Assembly (NCBI GenBank): GCA_032358165.1
Contig: JAALGY010000028.1
Coordinates: forward strand, 186,001-250,000
Length of the DNA stretch: 64,000 nt
Direction: 5' to 3'
From: Diplosphaera chodatii
Lineage: Eukaryota > Chlorophyta > Trebouxiophyceae > Prasiolales > Stichococcaceae
In this document: piece by piece, positions 57,332-64,000 of the stretch
How the letters are laid out: each line of letters opens with the position of its first letter
Numbering within the stretch: position 1 is the stretch's first letter
Translations under genes and position numbers: made by a program
The notes under the pieces: generated by a model
Told to the model about the DNA's origin: nothing
Seen by the model: the letters and a program-made list of their open reading frames with translations, nothing else
Database searches by the model: none

Positions 57332-57940
57332 TGCCACTGCGCTGCGCAACTGCTGTGCTTGAGCTACACGTTTGTATGCATATGTCGAAGAAGCAAGGAT
57401 CGGGTCACCAGTCAAGGCTATCTGCAAGTGTGCACGGTCGGTGCAATGCTGAGTGTGCATGCATGCTATGCATGAACACACAGGTGCAAGGCGATGCGGA
57501 GCGTACATACAAACCTGGTCAGCTCTGGCGGATGTCACGAGAAGACACTGACTTGAAGGGCTAGCGACGGCTGGTGGGCATTGGTGTGGTGACCTCGGCT
57601 GCTGAGCCCGAGTGACCGAGCATGCAGGCACACCAGCCAGGTGGCTCGCAAACATGATGCACGCCTGCATAAGAACAACATACTAGTAGTGGATATCGTT
57701 GTATGTAAAATCGTATGATGATCGGTGTTTCCAGAGACTTCATCGTGTCGGAACGCAAGGCTTTTTGATCTCTTGGATGCATCCAGTAGGTTTGGCCATA
57801 TAACTCAGCGGGGGAATATCACGCTGAGCTGGACATTCGTCTACATGCAGAAAAAAATTGCAATTTTAGCCGGCAGTCACAGCAAGGGTAGCCTGATTGG
57901 ATCATACGTCTGCACACCTGGTTGGCACGCATTTGAAGCA
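57332..57940. promoter_or_regulatory. divergent spacer, small coiled-coil gene and FNR-like gene
   Basis: 609 bp between outward-pointing start codons. It includes an AT-rich palindrome AAAATTGCAATTTT near 57851-57864. Promoter content is inferred from position only. Confidence 0.35.
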
Positions 57941-60535
57941 ATGCAGAGGGCCTCACTGGAAACGTGCCAACATCAGACATCAGCGCATGTGCGGCAGAGC
58001 CATGCGCAGGTCCTCGCTGGGTCCGGCATCACCCGCACTGCCGCGTTCAAGCAGCACGCCAAGCTGCGCAGGCATGCCCGCGGCTCAGCACAGCGCTGTC
58101 GGCGGCCCGCCGCTGCTGCCGCGTCTGACAACAACAGCGTCCAGATCGGCGCGGAGCTGCTGGCGGGGCGGGCGGACGCGAAGGCGGCCATGCAGTGGCG
58201 CGAGGCGACGGTCCTAGAGAACAGGTGCAGCGGGCATCTGGCGCCATCAACATGCAGTCTTGCATGCTGCTGGCACGATTCAATGTCACAAAGGCTGCAG
58301 CTGTGACGGCACATCCCTGCAGACACAGCCCGATCACAAGCCAGCAGTCCCGAGCGGAAGCTGGCGCTGCCATGAGCGGCTGCACGAGGTGGCAGCGGGC
58401 AGCAGCTTGACTCTGCCCCGTTCCTGCCGCCAGGTCCGCCAGCCTGGACGGCAGCGTGCGCACGCTGGTGCTGACGGTGGCGGACCCGATCCAGTACATG
58501 GAGGGGCGGCGCATGCCGCGGCACCAGGCCGAGCCCCGCTGGATCGACGCCTACCAGGTGTGTTGTCTTGAAGGTTGACTTGAACAGCAAGTTTTTTCGT
58601 TGTTTTCAACTGATGTTTATGAATCCATACTCCATCGTACCCATACCATTGGCGTCGTCACCTGTGCTGCGGCATTAGCACGGCGTTTTGTGCCATGCAG
58701 GTGCCGGGCCAATTTGTGGCGCTGCGCCTGGGCAGCTCAGACGACGCGTCGGCTGCGGCGGGGGGCAACGGCGCCGGCAGCGGGCCGGCGGGCTCCAACG
58801 CGGCGGCGGCGGTGCTGCCCATCGCCAGCAGCCCCATCGCAGCGCGGGCAGAGTCGTCCAACATGGACGCCTCTGTCATCGAGGTGGGCTTCGAACAAGG
58901 GTTGACCGTGTTCATGGGGTGCCTGGGACCATTCTTGTCCATCGCGGGCCTCGCCGTTGATGCTCGACGCCCTGTGCTTCTTCATGGCGCACGCTTGTTC
59001 ATGATCCTAGAGGGTGCTGCCACTGCTCTCACATTTTCGGGATTAACCCCGGTCGCTGAGCATACAGAACTCGTGCAGGTGCTGGTGGAGCGGGCGGCGG
59101 GCAACTGCGGCGGCGCGGACGGCGGCAGCGTGCTCATGGAGCTCGGGCCCGGCGCCCAGCTGCGCGTGAGCCAAATCCTGGGCCGCGGGTGAGCTGGTCA
59201 TCCCATGCGACTCGTGTAGGCACCCGTGACAGCGGGAAGTGCGTCCCCTGGCTCATCAGGTCATACAACGGTTACCCCACGCTCTGCGCTGCAACATGAG
59301 CCTGCCAAGCAGGCTGTGACGAACCCCTTGATCGGTCGCAGCCCCTGACTGCAGCCACATGCAGCGCTTATCTGCGCCTCCACGGCTGCTGCTCGCCGCT
59401 GCAGAGTGGGAACACTACATTCAGGCGTGCTGCGCCATGAGCATGTGCGCACATGGTGCCCGCAGGTACTCCTCGCTGCTCAACTCGGTGGTGTGCCTGA
59501 CCAGCGCGTTGGAGGAGGCGCGGCCGCTGCTGCTGGTCGGGGCGGGCGCGCGGGGCGTTGCGCCGCTGCGGGCGGCCCTGGAGTGGGCGCCCGTCCAGGT
59601 GGGCAGGCCCACGGCGGTGCCCACTGCTCGTCATCACCTTACTGTCATGCTTGACTCCAGGTTGTTGCTGGGAACGGTCTCATCAACAAAGCCCTGCGTT
59701 CTATGATGCGGAGCGGCCATCCGGTGCGCTTTATCCACCGATGCCCGTGAGTCAAGGCTGCGCGGTTGCAGGCAGCTGCAGCGGCCACGGGGCAGTCGGT
59801 GTCGCTATTCTACGCCTCGCCGTCGATGCAGGCTGCGGCGTACGTCTCAGACTGGGACTCCTGGCGGGCCAATGGGGTGAGAGTCCAGTCATAAGCCCAT
59901 TTGCTGGCGGTGTTATGACTTCGGCTCCCTCCGCCCCTGCTGTAATTCTCCGCCCCAGCTGTCGACCTTCTATGGTAAAACGACACCCACTGAAATGACT
60001 ATGTGACCAGGTGTTGGTGGAGCCGATCTACCTTGAGGAGCTGGCGCGCCCCAACGAGTGCACCCTGGAGCTGTCGGTGCGCCTTGCCCCGCAAGTCGTT
60101 GTCTGTCACCTGCCCCTGCTATGTGCACATGAGCCTGCCGCTGCACTGTTGCACCTTGCGCCTGCCACGCCAGCACCGCGTGGTCCTGTGCTGTCGCAGG
60201 ACGCGATCGTGGACAACGTGTGCCAGGGCGGCAGCCTGACAGCGGCGCTGCAGGGCAACTCGCCGGCCGAGGCGACCGTCTGCATTGGCGGCCTGCCAGG
60301 TGGCCGTTGGGCTCAGCAGCAAATGCTGCTGCTGCACCCCCAGTGTGTCACATAGCAGACCGACCCACCTGCATGGCTGCAGAGCTCGTGACCAAACTGC
60401 GCCGAAGTCGATGCATGCTGCAAATCCCCACTGAGTGGTCTGATGTGCACAGGCGAAGTGGTGGCGTCGCTGAGCCGGCGGCTTGTGATGGAGGGCGTCG
60501 CACGGGAGCGGGTGCTGTTCTGCGACTTCTTCTAG
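57941..60535 (+). CDS. FNR-like FAD/NAD(P) oxidoreductase, probably plastid
   Basis: Nine exons (57941-58224, 58434-58557, 58701-58883, 59079-59188, 59466-59598, 59772-59876, 60011-60076, 60200-60299, 60453-60535) give 395 residues. The layout is that of the ferredoxin-NADP reductase superfamily, closest to the Arabidopsis At1g15140-type plastid oxidoreductase. The FAD domain shows VPGQFVALRLG and VLPIASSP, separated here by a 25-residue Gly/Ala/Ser insertion. The NAD(P) domain shows PLLLVGAGARGVAPLRAAL, SVSLFYASPSMQAAAYVSDW, ATVCIGGLPG and the C-terminal VARERVLFCDFF. The first ~70 residues are basic and Ala/Ser-rich, fitting a transit peptide. The electron partner is not evident from context. 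Start chosen as the ATG opening exon 1; a start further upstream is possible. Confidence 0.8.
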
Positions 60536-61108
60536 ATGGCGGACGCTGCCTGTGAGCATCCGAGTGAAGGCTCATTTGACGGCGACGGATTGCGACCCTG
60601 CCGCAGACCTGGTGTCGTTCTTGCCCTTGCACACCTTGATCTGAGCACCTTTCCATGCGAATCGTCCAGATGCGCAGAGTTGATGCTGGCAGTATATCAT
60701 CAGAGCCAGCCCACGGCCCTGGGCGGGGCAGTTCTGCGTGACTCATTATCAGGCACAACTACCTCAAGGTGTAGGATTGAGCATCTGTGGCACTGCAACG
60801 CAACTTGGAACTTGTTGATCTTGCATCTCTGCACCTCTGGATCTCAAACACCCACAACACGTGCCATCTGGAGAACCTAGCACCACCTCGGGTGAACGGA
60901 ACATTGCCCGAGTCTCACAGCATCGATGCTGTTGCCTCAACGCTTGCGAGCAGTCTGCCAGCTGGGTGATCAAACCACGGCGTTGTTGTGCCAGCAAAGC
61001 CCCATGCACGCCCAGATCACCCTGTCACCCAACCAAGCAAGTTAGTTCACACCCAGTTGCGTCACGTAATGATCGAATAGCAATCACCATAGACGTTGCA
61101 GCAGGGTC
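60536..61108. other. intergenic, FNR-like gene to NMNAT
   Basis: Same-strand spacer; no supported exon or structured element. Confidence 0.45.

Positions 61109-64000
<2,892 letters not shown>

Overview
The window reads as nuclear DNA of a green alga. Protein-coding genes are split into many short exons (up to 20) separated by mostly 60-400 bp introns, with GC-rich third codon positions, very regular TGCAG-type acceptors and many GTGCG donors. Several products are typical of plants and algae: plant-type glutamate-cysteine ligase, an LSF2-type glucan phosphatase, a plastid-type MATE carrier, an AGD5/SMAP-type Arf-GAP and phytocyanin-like secreted proteins. A chlorophyte, perhaps a trebouxiophyte, fits best; the species is not determinable from this alone. 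All gene models were spliced by hand from the sequence. I accepted a model only when reading frame and intron phase closed across every exon.

Layout, left to right: three tandem phytocyanin-like genes (+, 291-6565); a four-repeat Cys4 zinc protein (-, 7445-8612); a large disordered coiled-coil protein (+, 9403-14025); an atypical chloroplast-type thioredoxin (-, 15094-16694) with decayed copies of its own last exon downstream; a 20-exon cobalamin-independent methionine synthase (-, 17713-24945) with a tRNA-like gene in intron 2; a MATE transporter (+, 25684-29385) with an apparent one-base deletion; an ENTH-ArfGAP fusion gene (-, 29882-35990); DHBP synthase for riboflavin (+, 36880-39018); LSF2-like phosphatase (+, 39572-41311); a secreted serine protease (+, 42132-44416); NSE1 of the SMC5/6 complex, without its RING (-, 44901-47364); glutamate-cysteine ligase (+, 48201-52253); an acidic coiled-coil protein (+, ~53266-55418); a small coiled-coil protein (-, 55799-57331); an FNR-like flavin oxidoreductase (+, 57941-60535); and NMN adenylyltransferase running off the right edge (+, 61109-64000).

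The genes do not form a pathway cluster. Several touch sulfur and redox metabolism (methionine synthase, glutamate-cysteine ligase, thioredoxin, FNR-like enzyme), and two belong to flavin and NAD cofactor synthesis (DHBP synthase, NMNAT). At least five pairs are divergent with 0.6-0.9 kb between start codons, so shared promoters are likely. Two themes recur. First, local tandem duplications of about 100-130 bp copy exon-intron junctions into the adjacent intron or 3' flank. Second, GC-AG introns are needed to keep conserved protein motifs in frame. The strongest candidate for an undescribed system is the ENTH-ArfGAP fusion, which joins two clathrin-coat accessory activities in one polypeptide.
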